The notes beneath the pieces were generated by a model, which had not been told where the DNA came from, made no database searches, and worked only from the letters and a program-made list of their open reading frames with translations. From Gemmatimonadota bacterium (lineage in GTDB: Bacteria; Gemmatimonadota; Gemmatimonadetes; Gemmatimonadales; GWC2-71-9), in assembly GCA_003169895.1 (NCBI GenBank), contig PNAE01000012.1, positions 126,736 to 190,735 on the forward strand: a DNA stretch of 64,000 nt, in the 5' to 3' direction. Below, piece after piece: positions 34,644 through 43,371 of the stretch; positions within the stretch are counted from its first letter, which is position 1; each line of letters opens with the position of its first letter. The position numbers and the translations under genes were made by a program.

Positions 34644-35764
34644 GTGATCTCTACGCCATGCTCGAAGTCAGTCGCGATGCGAACGATGACGAGATCAAGA
34701 AGTCCTACCGGCGATTGGCGATGCTCTACCACCCGGACCGCAACGCTTCCGTCGACGCCGAGGCGCGATTCAAGGAAATCGCCGAGGCCTACCAGGTGCT
34801 CAGCGATCCGGACAAGCGCGCGCATTACGACCGATTCGGTACCGCGCCGAGCGGCGGGGCGGGTTTCGGGCCGGGGTTCCAGCACATCGACCTGTCCGAA
34901 GCGCTCAACATTTTCATGCGCGACATCGGGTTCAGCGGCCTGGATGGACTGTTCGGCGGCGGGCCGCAGCGCGATCCCAATCGCGGCCAGGACATCCGCG
35001 TGACGGTCAAGCTCTCGGTGCAGGAGGTGGCGCTGGGGGCCAAGCGCAACGTCCGGCTCAAGACGCTCGTCCCATGCACGGCGTGCAACGGCACCGGCGC
35101 CGGGCAGGGCAGCCGGCCGGTCGCCTGCTCGACGTGTGGCGGATCGGGCGAGGTCCGGCGCGCCGCGCGCTCGATGTTTGGTCAGTTCGTGCAGGTGGGT
35201 CCCTGCCCGACCTGTCACGGCGAAGGCTATGTCATCACGACACCATGCGAGGTGTGCCGGGGCGAAGGACGCATCAAGGGTGACCGCACGGTCACCGTCG
35301 ACGTGCCACCGGGCGTGTCGTCGCAGCACTACCTGACGTTGCGCGGCCAGGGCACGCCCGGGCCGCGCGGTGGGTCGGCCGGGGATCTCGTCGTCTTGAT
35401 CGAAGTCAAGCCCGACGATCGCTTCGAGCGGCAAGGGGACGACCTGCTGGTCGACCTGCCGGTGTCCTTCTCCCAGGCGGCGCTCGGCACAACCGCCAGC
35501 GTGCCGACACCGTATGGCGACGAAGCGCTGGCAGTGCCACCGGGGACACAGTCCGGCACGGTGCTTCGCGTGCGAGGTAAGGGCCTTCCCAGATTGGGCG
35601 GTACCGGCACGGGGGATCTCAACGTGAAAGTGTTTGTGTGGACGCCCGATGAGCTGACTGACCTTCAGCGCGAGCTGTTCACGGAACTCGCCAAGCATGA
35701 AGGTGAGGGTCCGAAGCGCCGCGGCGGCTTCTGGTCGAAGCTCAAGGAAACGCTCGGCGTGTGA
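34640..35764 (+). CDS. dnaJ: Chaperone DnaJ
   Basis: Hsp40 co-chaperone stimulating DnaK ATPase. 374 residues from GTG 34640. J domain with HPD at 31-33. The G/F-like region is short. Four CxxCxGxG zinc motifs follow (CTACNGTG, CSTCGGSG, CPTCHGEG, CEVCRGEG), then the C-terminal substrate-binding domains with VDVPPGVSSQHYLTLRGQG and LPRLGGTGTGDLNVKV. This makes it a full type I DnaJ. The gene sits between hrcA and prmA with four-base overlaps on both sides; grpE and dnaK are not in the window. Confidence 0.96.
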   Translation: MSDLYAMLEVSRDANDDEIKKSYRRLAMLYHPDRNASVDAEARFKEIAEAYQVLSDPDKRAHYDRFGTAPSGGAGFGPGFQHIDLSEALNIFMRDIGFSGLDGLFGGGPQRDPNRGQDIRVTVKLSVQEVALGAKRNVRLKTLVPCTACNGTGAGQGSRPVACSTCGGSGEVRRAARSMFGQFVQVGPCPTCHGEGYVITTPCEVCRGEGRIKGDRTVTVDVPPGVSSQHYLTLRGQGTPGPRGGSAGDLVVLIEVKPDDRFERQGDDLLVDLPVSFSQAALGTTASVPTPYGDEALAVPPGTQSGTVLRVRGKGLPRLGGTGTGDLNVKVFVWTPDELTDLQRELFTELAKHEGEGPKRRGGFWSKLKETLGV

Positions 35765-36597
35765 CCGGCAGCTGGTGGCGGCTCACGATCACAGCCAGCC
35801 CTGATCAGAGCGATGCCATCGCCGCGGCACTGATCGCCGCGACCGGCGACGGCGTGGAAGAGCCGCGATCCGGGGTGATCTGCACGACCGTCGGGTCGGA
35901 GCGCGATGCGACGGCACTGGTGGTCAGCTTGTCCAGCCAGTTTGCCGGCATCGACGCCACCATCGAGGTCACCGACCCGGTGGATTGGTCGACGCGCTGG
36001 CGCGATGGCATCGTGACCCGAACGTTCGGTCGTCTCGTGCTGACGCCGTCATGGCTTCCGGTCGCGCCGAGCGATCATCAAGTTGTTGTATCCATCGATC
36101 CGGAATCGGCATTCGGCAGCGGGGAGCACGGCTCGACTCGCGGGGCGCTCGCATTGCTGGAACGCCGGCTGCGTGCCGGCGACCGGGTACTGGACCTGGG
36201 CAGCGGCTCCGGTATCCTGGCGATTGCCGCGGTGAAGCTCGGCGCACGATCCGCAATCGGCGTTGAGATCGATGACGAGGCGCTACCGATCGCAGAAGCA
36301 AACGCGCGGCGGAACCGGGTCGATCACGCCGTGACATTCCTGGTCGGCGACGCCTCGGATCTCGCGCCGCTGGCCGGGCCCGCTGAGTTGATCTGCTCGA
36401 ACATCCTCCGCAACGTCAACACGGCGCTCATGCCGGCGATTCTCGGGGCGCTTGCGCCCGGCGGGAACGTCCTGTTCGCGGGAATGGAAGCAGCGGAAGA
36501 GCCACTCTTCCGGCCGGTGCTCGCCGAGCACGGGCTCGACGTGGTGGACGAAGCGACGGACGCCGGTTGGTGGTCGGTCGCAGCGCGGCGCCGATGA
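35761..36597 (+). CDS. prmA: Ribosomal protein L11 methyltransferase
   Basis: SAM-dependent methylation of L11 lysines and N-terminus. 278 residues from GTG 35761. The N-terminal substrate-recognition domain includes DWSTRWRDGIVTRTFGRLVLTPSW. The PrmA signature IDPESAFGSGEHGSTRGAL lies at 112-130. SAM motif I LDLGSGSGILAIAAVKLGA begins at about 144, and the catalytic-site equivalent of NI(L/I)A is SNILRNV. The dnaJ-prmA-rsmE order is common in several phyla. Stop and start overlap with rsmE (ATGA). Confidence 0.94.
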   Translation: MTGSWWRLTITASPDQSDAIAAALIAATGDGVEEPRSGVICTTVGSERDATALVVSLSSQFAGIDATIEVTDPVDWSTRWRDGIVTRTFGRLVLTPSWLPVAPSDHQVVVSIDPESAFGSGEHGSTRGALALLERRLRAGDRVLDLGSGSGILAIAAVKLGARSAIGVEIDDEALPIAEANARRNRVDHAVTFLVGDASDLAPLAGPAELICSNILRNVNTALMPAILGALAPGGNVLFAGMEAAEEPLFRPVLAEHGLDVVDEATDAGWWSVAARRR

Positions 36598-37316
36598 CGG
36601 CGCTGCGTGCGCTGGTCACACCCGGATCGCTCGTCGACGGGATGACTATCGCGCTGGAGGACGCCGAGCTGCATCATCTGCGGGTGCGTCGGAGCGTCGT
36701 CGGTGCCGACGTGGTCGTGCTCGACGGGGCGGGAAGTTCGGCCCGAGGCACACTCGTCGACGATGGTACTCGCCTCGGTATCGCGGTCGGTGCGGTGCAG
36801 GCGGCGCCGGCCTTGCCGGTCACCATCCTCGCAGTCGGCGCCGGCGACAAGGACCGGTTCCTGCTGCTCGCTGAACGCTGCACGGAACTGGGAGTGTCGC
36901 GACTGATCCCGCTCGAAACCGAGCGGTCGCAGGCAGTCGGCAGCCGGGTGCGGGAGGGCGTGCTGGAGCGCGCCCGCCGCCGCGCACGCGAGGCATGCAA
37001 GCAGAGCGGCAATCCCTGGGCGACGGTGGTCGAGGATGCGTGCATGTTGCCAGCGCTGGCACTACGCCCTGGTGCAATGCGATGGCTGCTCGCGGACGCG
37101 AGGGGTCGCCGCTGCCCAGCGATGGCTCGAGATGCGGCCGTCGCATGGATCATCGGACCTGAAGGGGGACTCACGCCGGCCGAAATCGAGTATTGCCGCG
37201 TCGATCTGGCGGCGGAGCTGGTGAGCCTGGGTCCGGCGACCCTGAGATTCGATACGGCCGCCATCGCGGCCGGGGTGGTCACGCAGGATCGTCGTCGCAT
37301 CATCCTGGAGGAGTAA
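36594..37316 (+). CDS. rsmE: 16S rRNA (U1498-N3) methyltransferase RsmE
   Basis: SPOUT-fold methyltransferase. 240 residues from ATG 36594. N-terminal PUA-like domain includes the segment ELHHLRVRRSVVGADVVVLDG. The SPOUT domain has KDRFLLLAERCTELGVSRLIPLETERS, RARRRAREACKQSGNPW and the knot motif IIGPEGGLTPAEIEY near 188-202, closed by LGPATLRFDTAAIAAGVV. These match RsmE closely. Overlaps prmA by four bases; the HIT gene follows after two bases. Confidence 0.93.
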   Translation: MTALRALVTPGSLVDGMTIALEDAELHHLRVRRSVVGADVVVLDGAGSSARGTLVDDGTRLGIAVGAVQAAPALPVTILAVGAGDKDRFLLLAERCTELGVSRLIPLETERSQAVGSRVREGVLERARRRAREACKQSGNPWATVVEDACMLPALALRPGAMRWLLADARGRRCPAMARDAAVAWIIGPEGGLTPAEIEYCRVDLAAELVSLGPATLRFDTAAIAAGVVTQDRRRIILEE

Positions 37317-37318
37317 CC

Positions 37319-37663
37319 GTGGATTGCATCTTCTGCCGGATTGTCTCGGGCGAGATTCCCGCGACGATCGTCGCACGCAACGAATTCGCGGTGGCATTTC
37401 GCGATCTCAATCCGCAGGCGCCCACTCACGTGCTGGTGATCCCTACCCGGCATTTCGAGTCGGCCACCGAGGTCCCGGAGGATGAGCGCGTCGCGGTGCT
37501 CGGCCAGCTCCTGCGGCTGGCGGTCGCCGTCGCGGAGCAACTCGGCGTGGCACTCGGCGGCTACCGGACGGTGATCAATACCGGGAAGCAGGGCGGCCAG
37601 ACGGTGGATCACCTGCATGTGCACTTGCTGGGGGGGCGCCAGATGCACTGGCCGCCGGGGTGA
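37319..37663 (+). CDS. HIT-family nucleotide hydrolase (HinT-like)
   Basis: 114 residues from GTG 37319 with GGAGGAG upstream. It begins DCIFCRIVSGEIPA, the usual HinT opening, has AFRDLNPQAPTHVLVIP, and ends with the catalytic histidine triad His98-His100-His102 (DHLHVHLLGG). HinT enzymes hydrolyse purine nucleoside phosphoramidates and adenylated intermediates. CxxC at 3-6 (CIFC) may bind zinc, as in related proteins. Last gene of the hrcA run; a promoter for rpsU follows. Confidence 0.93.
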   Translation: MDCIFCRIVSGEIPATIVARNEFAVAFRDLNPQAPTHVLVIPTRHFESATEVPEDERVAVLGQLLRLAVAVAEQLGVALGGYRTVINTGKQGGQTVDHLHVHLLGGRQMHWPPG

Positions 37664-37681
37664 GCACCGCCGGTTTCTCAG

Positions 37682-37710
37682 TTGCCTCACCCCCGTTTCA
37701 GCCCTAGTTT
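37682..37710 (+). promoter_or_regulatory. Putative rpsU promoter
   Basis: TTGCCT (37682-37687), 17 bases, TAGTTT (37705-37710). The predicted transcript has a leader of about 48 bases with a GCCCC-TGTC-GGGGC hairpin (37730-37743) and a GAGGGGTGA ribosome-binding region. Confidence 0.55.
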
Positions 37711-37764
37711 TACATTCTGTAGCGAAACCGCCCCTGTCGGGGCCGAGAGGGGTGATTTCAGTAC

Positions 37765-37959
37765 ATGTCAGAAGTCATCATCCACGAGGATGAGAGCTTC
37801 GAGCGGGCGCTCAAGCGCTTCAAGAAGAAGTGTGAGAAGGCGGGGATCCTATCCGATCTACGCAAGCATCGCCACTACGAGAAGCCGAGTGAGAAGCGCA
37901 AGCGGAAGATGAACGCCGCGCAACGCAAGAACCGTCGGGGCCGTACCACGCATGTCTGA
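37765..37959 (+). CDS. rpsU: 30S ribosomal protein S21
   Basis: 64 residues, very basic C-terminus. The protein starts [26 protein letters not shown], as in canonical S21, and ends in an arginine/lysine tail ([21 protein letters not shown]). S21 lies near the mRNA exit platform of the 30S subunit and influences start-site selection. It has its own promoter and short structured leader. Its last eight bases overlap the yqeY start. Confidence 0.97.
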   Translation: MSEVIIHEDESFERALKRFKKKCEKAGILSDLRKHRHYEKPSEKRKRKMNAAQRKNRRGRTTHV

Positions 37960-38392
37960 GATCGTCGCGCGTCTTCGGGCCGACCAGATCATCGCCCGCA
38001 AGGCAGCCGACAAGGACCGCACCCTGGTATTGGGGACGGTCCTTGCCGCGTTAAAGAACCGGGAGCTGGAACTCTCCCGGGTGCCGAGTGATGCGGAGAC
38101 CGTGGACGTTCTGCGCAAGCAGATCAAGCAACGGGTTGACTCGGTGGAGCAGTATCGCAATGGCGGCCGTGAAGACCTGGCCGCGAGGGAAGAGTTCGAG
38201 ATCGGCGTCCTGAAGGCCTACCTCCCGCCCGAGGCCGATCCCGACGAAATCCGTGCCGCCGCGCGCGCCGCGATCGCCGGAGGAGCCACTGACCTCGGCC
38301 GGCTGATGGGCATCCTCATGGGACGATTCAAGGGCACCGCGGACGGCAGAGTGATCAATCAGATCGCCCGCGAGGCGCTGCAGCAGGGATGA
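37952..38392 (+). CDS. yqeY: GatB/YqeY domain-containing protein
   Basis: 146 residues. The YqeY pattern is clear: [18 protein letters not shown], a helical stretch with [35 protein letters not shown], and the tail-domain [28 protein letters not shown] resembling the C-terminus of GatB. It probably binds tRNA; no enzymatic activity is established for stand-alone members. The rpsU-yqeY arrangement is widely conserved. Overlaps rpsU by eight bases and mutS2 by four. Confidence 0.92.
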   Translation: MSEIVARLRADQIIARKAADKDRTLVLGTVLAALKNRELELSRVPSDAETVDVLRKQIKQRVDSVEQYRNGGREDLAAREEFEIGVLKAYLPPEADPDEIRAAARAAIAGGATDLGRLMGILMGRFKGTADGRVINQIAREALQQG

Positions 38393-40836
38393 TCGCGACG
38401 CCGGCTGGTGAGGCCGGGGTGCCATCTCTCACGAGGGACGGCACCCCGGTGTGCTTGGACCCCGCCGTATCCGCGGACGCACTCGCGGCGCTCGAGTTCG
38501 AACCGGTACTCGATGTCGTCGCTTCGTACGCCGCCGGGCCGCTTGGGGCCGCGGCATTGCGCGCGCGCCGGCCAACGGATGACGCGGCGTGGATCCGTCA
38601 CGAACTCGCACTGGTGGGCGAGGTGCTGGCCGTCCTCCGGCGCGGAAGCGGCTTCGCGGTGGCGCCGGTTGCGGATCTGCGCGGTGCGCTCGGACGCCTT
38701 CGGGTCGACGGCAGCGTGCTGGAGGTTGCCGAACTCGCCGCGATCAAGGCAACGCTGCTTGCAAGCCGCGAGCTGACGCAGGAGCTCGAGCGCCAGGCGG
38801 AGTCGTGCCCACAGCTGGCGGCGCTCCGGGTCGCTCCGGTCGATCGGTCGATCGAGCGGATGCTCGACCTCGCGATCGGCGACGACGAGGAGCTCCTGGA
38901 TTCTGCGAGTCCGGCGCTCGCGGCCGCCCGGCGCGAGGTGCACGCCGCGCGCGAGCGGTTGATTCGCCGGCTCGAAGGGATGCTTCGCGAGTTCGACGCG
39001 TCGACCGTTCCTGGCGGAGCCAGTGTGACGATGCGCAGTGGCCGATATGTCATTCCGGTGCGGCGCGATTCCCGCCAGCGACCCGACGGCATCATCCATG
39101 ACGAATCGGGTAGCGCGGGGACCTTGTTCGTCGAGCCAACCGCCGCCATCGAGCTCGGCAACGCGTTGCGATCGGCGTTGAGCGCCGAGGAACGTGAAAC
39201 GCTCATCGTCCTGAGGGATCTCACCAACCGGCTGCGCCCGGTCCGCGACGTGGTCGCCGCATTGCACGCGATGGCCGTCGCGGTCGACACCGTCGTCGCG
39301 CGGGCGCGTTGGGCCAACGACGTCGGCGGGGAAGTGCCGCAGCTCGGCGACGTCGGCGGACCGTTGCGGCTCAAGGGGGCGCGGCACCCGCTGTTGCTCG
39401 CGCGCGGGATCGCCGTGATTCCTTTCGACCTGTCGCTCGATGCGCATGAGCGCACGCTGTTGATCTCCGGCCCCAACACCGGCGGCAAGACCGTTCTGCT
39501 CAAGACCGTCGGCCTCACGCTGGCGTTGGCGCAATCGGGATTCGCGCCGCCGCTCGGTGCCGGCAGCATGGTTCCGATCGTCCGCCGGATGTTCGTCGAT
39601 ATCGGCGACCATCAATCATTGTCAGCGGATCTGTCGACCTTCTCGGCGCACGTCGCCACGATCCGGCGCATGCTCGACGCCGCGGATTATGCCACCCTGG
39701 TTCTGATCGACGAGATCGGGTCTGGGACTGACCCGGCCGAGGGCGGTGCGCTGGCCATGGCGGTGCTGGACAATCTGACGACGCGCGCGGTGCTGACGCT
39801 CGCCACCACCCATCTCGGGGCGTTGAAGACGCTGGCGGGCCGGGTTCGCGGCGTGGTCAATGGCTCGCTGCAATTCGATGCCGCCACGCTGTCGCCGACC
39901 TATCAATTCACGAAGGGGATTCCCGGCCGCTCATATGGTCTCGCGATCGCGCGCCGCCTGGGCGTCGATGACGGCGTGCTGGCGGCGGCGGAAGCGCTGG
40001 TGCCCGAGGCAGAGCGGGAACTTGACCGGTTGCTCGCGGCGGTCGAGGCGCGCCGGCAAGCCCTCGACCGCGAGGAGGCGGCGCTGCAGGGTCGCCGCGC
40101 GGACATCGAGCGTCGCGAGGCCGTTGCAGCGGCGACCGCGGCGTCTCAGGCGGCTCGCGAAACCGAGCTGCACCAGCGAGAGAAGCACGCGGAGCGCGAA
40201 CGCGCCCGGCAGGCGAAGGCCTATCTGCTGGAGGCTCGCAAGCGCGTTGAGCAGGCCTTGGGACTCGCGAAGGAGGCGGGCGACCAGGCGACCGCACGGG
40301 AGGCGCGGCGCCTCGTCGAGGACGGCATTCGGGAGCAGGCCGCGCGACTCGACGAGCCCGCCGAGGTAGTCGGCGCCGGTGCCGGAGGCTTGCGGGTGGG
40401 CCGTCGGGTCCGGCTGAACACCGGGGTCACGGGGGAGTTGGCCGAGTTGCGTGGCGACGGCAAGGCGGTCGTCCTGGTGGGCACCATGCGACTGGTGGTC
40501 GCTGCGGGCACGCTGGCGCCCGTCGCATCGTCGGAGCCGGCCCCGCGCGCGCGCCAGTCGCACGCGACCGCGGTGGACGAACCGCTGCGAGAAGCCGCCT
40601 ATGAGCTCGATCTTCGCGGGATGCGGGCCGACGAAGCCGAGACTGCCGTGACGGCCGCGATCGACGGTGCCGTACTGGCCGAGCAGCCGCACCTCGCCAT
40701 CATTCACGGCATGGGTACCGGAGTGCTGCGCGACGCGGTTCGACGCCTGCTCGCCGCGGACAACCGCGTCGCGTCGTTCGACTTCGCGCCGCGGCCACAG
40801 GGTGGCGTCGGCGTCACCGTGGCGGTCTTTCGCTGA
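38389..40836 (+). CDS. mutS2: Endonuclease MutS2
   Basis: MutS homologue acting in recombination control or ribosome rescue rather than mismatch repair. 815 residues. No mismatch-recognition domain I. A clamp/core region leads to the ABC ATPase with Walker A GPNTGGKT near 362, Walker B LVLIDEIGSGTDPAEGGAL and THLGALK. A long Arg/Glu/Ala-rich coiled coil follows, then KOW-like VGRRVRLNTGVTGELAEL, and the C-terminal Smr nuclease domain with DLRGMRADEAE and HGMGTGVLRDAV. All MutS2 domains are present. Confidence 0.96.
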   Translation: MIATPAGEAGVPSLTRDGTPVCLDPAVSADALAALEFEPVLDVVASYAAGPLGAAALRARRPTDDAAWIRHELALVGEVLAVLRRGSGFAVAPVADLRGALGRLRVDGSVLEVAELAAIKATLLASRELTQELERQAESCPQLAALRVAPVDRSIERMLDLAIGDDEELLDSASPALAAARREVHAARERLIRRLEGMLREFDASTVPGGASVTMRSGRYVIPVRRDSRQRPDGIIHDESGSAGTLFVEPTAAIELGNALRSALSAEERETLIVLRDLTNRLRPVRDVVAALHAMAVAVDTVVARARWANDVGGEVPQLGDVGGPLRLKGARHPLLLARGIAVIPFDLSLDAHERTLLISGPNTGGKTVLLKTVGLTLALAQSGFAPPLGAGSMVPIVRRMFVDIGDHQSLSADLSTFSAHVATIRRMLDAADYATLVLIDEIGSGTDPAEGGALAMAVLDNLTTRAVLTLATTHLGALKTLAGRVRGVVNGSLQFDAATLSPTYQFTKGIPGRSYGLAIARRLGVDDGVLAAAEALVPEAERELDRLLAAVEARRQALDREEAALQGRRADIERREAVAAATAASQAARETELHQREKHAERERARQAKAYLLEARKRVEQALGLAKEAGDQATAREARRLVEDGIREQAARLDEPAEVVGAGAGGLRVGRRVRLNTGVTGELAELRGDGKAVVLVGTMRLVVAAGTLAPVASSEPAPRARQSHATAVDEPLREAAYELDLRGMRADEAETAVTAAIDGAVLAEQPHLAIIHGMGTGVLRDAVRRLLAADNRVASFDFAPRPQGGVGVTVAVFR

Positions 40837-42647
40837 TGGCACGGATTCCCGACGAGCTGATCGAGCGGATCCGCGACACGGCGGACCTGCTGGAAATCGT
40901 GCAGGAGCAGGTGCCGCTCAAGCGCACCGGCAGCGACTGGCGCGGCGCGTGCCCATTTCACGGCGGCACCAATCGCAATTTCGCCGTGATCCCGAAGAAG
41001 AACTGCTACTACTGTTTTGTGTGTCACAAGTCCGGCGATGTGTTCACCTGGTATCGCGAACGCTTCGGCATGGACTATCCGACCGCGGTGCGCGAGGTCG
41101 CGCGGCGCTACGGCATCCCGATCCCCGAAGGCACCGAGCGCGCCGGTCCGGACCCGCGGGAACCGCTGTTCCAGGCCTGCGATGCGGCGCAAGGCTGGTT
41201 CGCGACCCAGCTGCGAGACAATCCTGAGGCCGAAACCGCGCGCCGCTATCTGCTGCAGCGCGAATTTTCACTCGACGCGGCCGCCACGCTCGGCATGGGG
41301 TATGCTCCCCGTGGGAACGAGTTTGTCGCGGCGATGAAGCAGCTCGGCATTGCGGAAGATGTTCTCGCCGAGGCCGCACTCGTGATGAAGCGTGACGACG
41401 CGACCGTGGTGTCGCGATTTCGCGCTCGCCTGTTGTTTCCCATTCATGACCTGCGCGGCCGGGTGGTGGGATTCGGGGGCAGGATCCTCGGCGCCGGGGA
41501 GCCGAAGTATCTCAACTCGTCGGAGACGCCGATCTTCCACAAGGGCGAGCAGCTCTATCACATGCATCTCGCGAAGAATGCGATTCGCAAGGCGGGCTAC
41601 GCCATCGTGGTTGAAGGCTACTTCGACGTGCAACGACTGGCGCTTGCCGGTGTGGAACAGGTGGTGGCGCCGCTCGGCACCGCACTGACCGAAGCACAGG
41701 CCGTGCTCCTCAAGCGTTTCGTGAATGAAGTCGTGCTGTTGTACGACAGCGACGGGCCGGGGCTCAAGGCGACGTTCCGCGCCGCCGATATCCTGCTGTC
41801 CCACGGCGTTCGGGTGCGCGTCGCGACCCTTCCGCCGGGCGACGATCCCGACACGCTGGTCCAGCGCGGTGGAGCGGCCGCCATCGAGCGCGTGCTGTCC
41901 GACGCGATCGACGTGCTCGAGCGCGAGCTGCAACTGCTGGAGACCAAGGGATGGTTCGCCGACGTCCACAAGGCGCGGGAGGCTCTCGATCGACTCTTGC
42001 CGACCCTGCGCGCCGCGAGCGATCCGGTCACCCGCGAGCTGTACGTCACCCGTGTCGCCGAGCGCCTGGGCATCCCGCGCGATGCTGTGGCGGCGGAGGC
42101 GGCGCTGAAGCCCTCCACATCGAGCGCCGCGGCCACCCGCCCGCCGAGGCGGCCGGAGGAACCGACGCCCGACGACCGCTCCGGTCGCAAGCCGCGGCTG
42201 CCTGGCGCGGAGATCGAGCGCAAGCTGCTCCGGCTGTTGCTGCTGCATCCGCAGTGGCTGAGCCGGGCGCGCACTGAAGTGGACGCCGCCCGGTTCTCGC
42301 TGCCGGCATATCGCGCGATCTACGAAGCCCTGCTGGCCGTGCCGCCAGATGCGCCGATTGGCGACGCACTGCCGCTGCTCGACGAGCGTGGTCGCGACGC
42401 GTGGGCGCGTCTGGTGGAGCACGGCCAGCCGGGAGCCGGCTACGATCTCGATCGCGAATACGCCGGCGCGCTCGAAGCACTCGAGGAGATTCACAGTTTC
42501 CCCAACATCGCCGCGGAAATCGATCCGACGGCTCGTCGCCGACGCTGGATGGCGCTGAGCAAGGAAGGTCAGGCGCGGTTTAGGTTGTATCTTGCCACCG
42601 GGTCGCGCGAGCGCACTGCGCGCGGCGCCCTGCCAGCCGAGGAGTAA
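40836..42647 (+). CDS. dnaG: DNA primase
   Basis: Synthesises RNA primers at the fork. 603 residues from ATG 40836 (TGATG overlap). The zinc-binding CHC2 domain uses Cys39, His42, Cys60 and Cys63. The catalytic core reaches the Toprim domain with VVEGYFDVQRLALAG (Glu near 259) and LLYDSDGPG (DxD near 302). A proline-rich linker (around 425-445) leads to a helical C-terminal DnaB-binding region. rpoD does not follow, unlike the classical rpsU-dnaG-rpoD operon; mutS2 and yqeY are inserted between rpsU and dnaG. Confidence 0.97.
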   Translation: MARIPDELIERIRDTADLLEIVQEQVPLKRTGSDWRGACPFHGGTNRNFAVIPKKNCYYCFVCHKSGDVFTWYRERFGMDYPTAVREVARRYGIPIPEGTERAGPDPREPLFQACDAAQGWFATQLRDNPEAETARRYLLQREFSLDAAATLGMGYAPRGNEFVAAMKQLGIAEDVLAEAALVMKRDDATVVSRFRARLLFPIHDLRGRVVGFGGRILGAGEPKYLNSSETPIFHKGEQLYHMHLAKNAIRKAGYAIVVEGYFDVQRLALAGVEQVVAPLGTALTEAQAVLLKRFVNEVVLLYDSDGPGLKATFRAADILLSHGVRVRVATLPPGDDPDTLVQRGGAAAIERVLSDAIDVLERELQLLETKGWFADVHKAREALDRLLPTLRAASDPVTRELYVTRVAERLGIPRDAVAAEAALKPSTSSAAATRPPRRPEEPTPDDRSGRKPRLPGAEIERKLLRLLLLHPQWLSRARTEVDAARFSLPAYRAIYEALLAVPPDAPIGDALPLLDERGRDAWARLVEHGQPGAGYDLDREYAGALEALEEIHSFPNIAAEIDPTARRRRWMALSKEGQARFRLYLATGSRERTARGALPAEE

Positions 42648-42654
42648 TCCGCGA

Positions 42655-43371
42655 ATGCATCCAGATCTGCCCAAGCTGCTCGACGTCCAGAAAAAGGACC
42701 GCGAGCTTGCCGCGCTCACCGGGCGCGCCCAGGCCATCGCCGAGGAGCGCGCCACACTCGATGTGGCATTGGAGCGCGGACGGATCGAGCTGGCGGCGGC
42801 GGAGCGAGCGGAGATCGAGGCAACGCGACGACGCGATGAAGCGGAGCAGACACTCGAAACGCAGCGCACGCAGCACGAGCGGCGGCAGCAGCGCCTGGAA
42901 CAGGAGCGCAATCCGCGTGTCGCCGCGCAGCTCCTCGCCGATGTCGAGCTGGGGCGGAACATTCTGGCCCAGGAGGAAAGCGATTGGATTCGAATGGCGG
43001 ATGACGTGACCGCTCGCGCGGTTGCGCTCACAGCGGCAACCGAACGGCTCGCCGCCGCGGAAGCGGAGCAGGCTCCGGCGCGCACTGCCCTCGCCGACCG
43101 GGACACCGAGCTCGCGGTCCAACTCGACGCGGCGCGTGCCGCGCGCGAGGCGGCCGCCGCACGCCTCGACCGCCTGCTGCGCATCCGCTACGATCGCCTC
43201 CGCAACTCGCGCAAGACGGAGATCCTGGTGCCGGTGCAGAACGCCACCTGCACAGCGTGTTACACGGTGATCCCACGTTCCCGGATCGGCAAGTTGCAAG
43301 CCGAGGGGATCCTGATCGACGGCTGCGAAATGTGTGGCGCGATCATTTATGTCGCCGAGGCGGTCGCCTGA
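42655..43371 (+). CDS. Coiled-coil protein with C4 zinc ribbon
   Basis: 238 residues from ATG 42655 with GGAG upstream. Residues 5-180 form a long Ala/Glu/Arg-rich coiled coil. The C-terminus is a C4 zinc ribbon with Cys199, Cys202, Cys224 and Cys227 (CTAC ... CEMC) and the typical VPVQNATCTACYTVIPRSRI and CEMCGAIIY segments. Such proteins are widespread in bacteria next to nif3-like or primase genes; function is unknown, possibly nucleic-acid binding. The frame ends TGA at 43369-43371, inside the proposed CTG start of recJ. Confidence 0.85.
   Translation: MHPDLPKLLDVQKKDRELAALTGRAQAIAEERATLDVALERGRIELAAAERAEIEATRRRDEAEQTLETQRTQHERRQQRLEQERNPRVAAQLLADVELGRNILAQEESDWIRMADDVTARAVALTAATERLAAAEAEQAPARTALADRDTELAVQLDAARAAREAAAARLDRLLRIRYDRLRNSRKTEILVPVQNATCTACYTVIPRSRIGKLQAEGILIDGCEMCGAIIYVAEAVA

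Noticed and set aside
36674-37690. 338-codon minus-strand frame opposite rsmE and the HIT gene
   Set aside because: Shadow frame; translation resembles nothing and both plus-strand genes carry diagnostic motifs.
41268-43184. 638-codon open frame on the minus strand opposite dnaG and the zinc-ribbon gene
   Set aside because: Alanine/serine/arginine-rich translation without any domain, fully antisense to two well-identified genes; a common artefact of GC-rich codon use.
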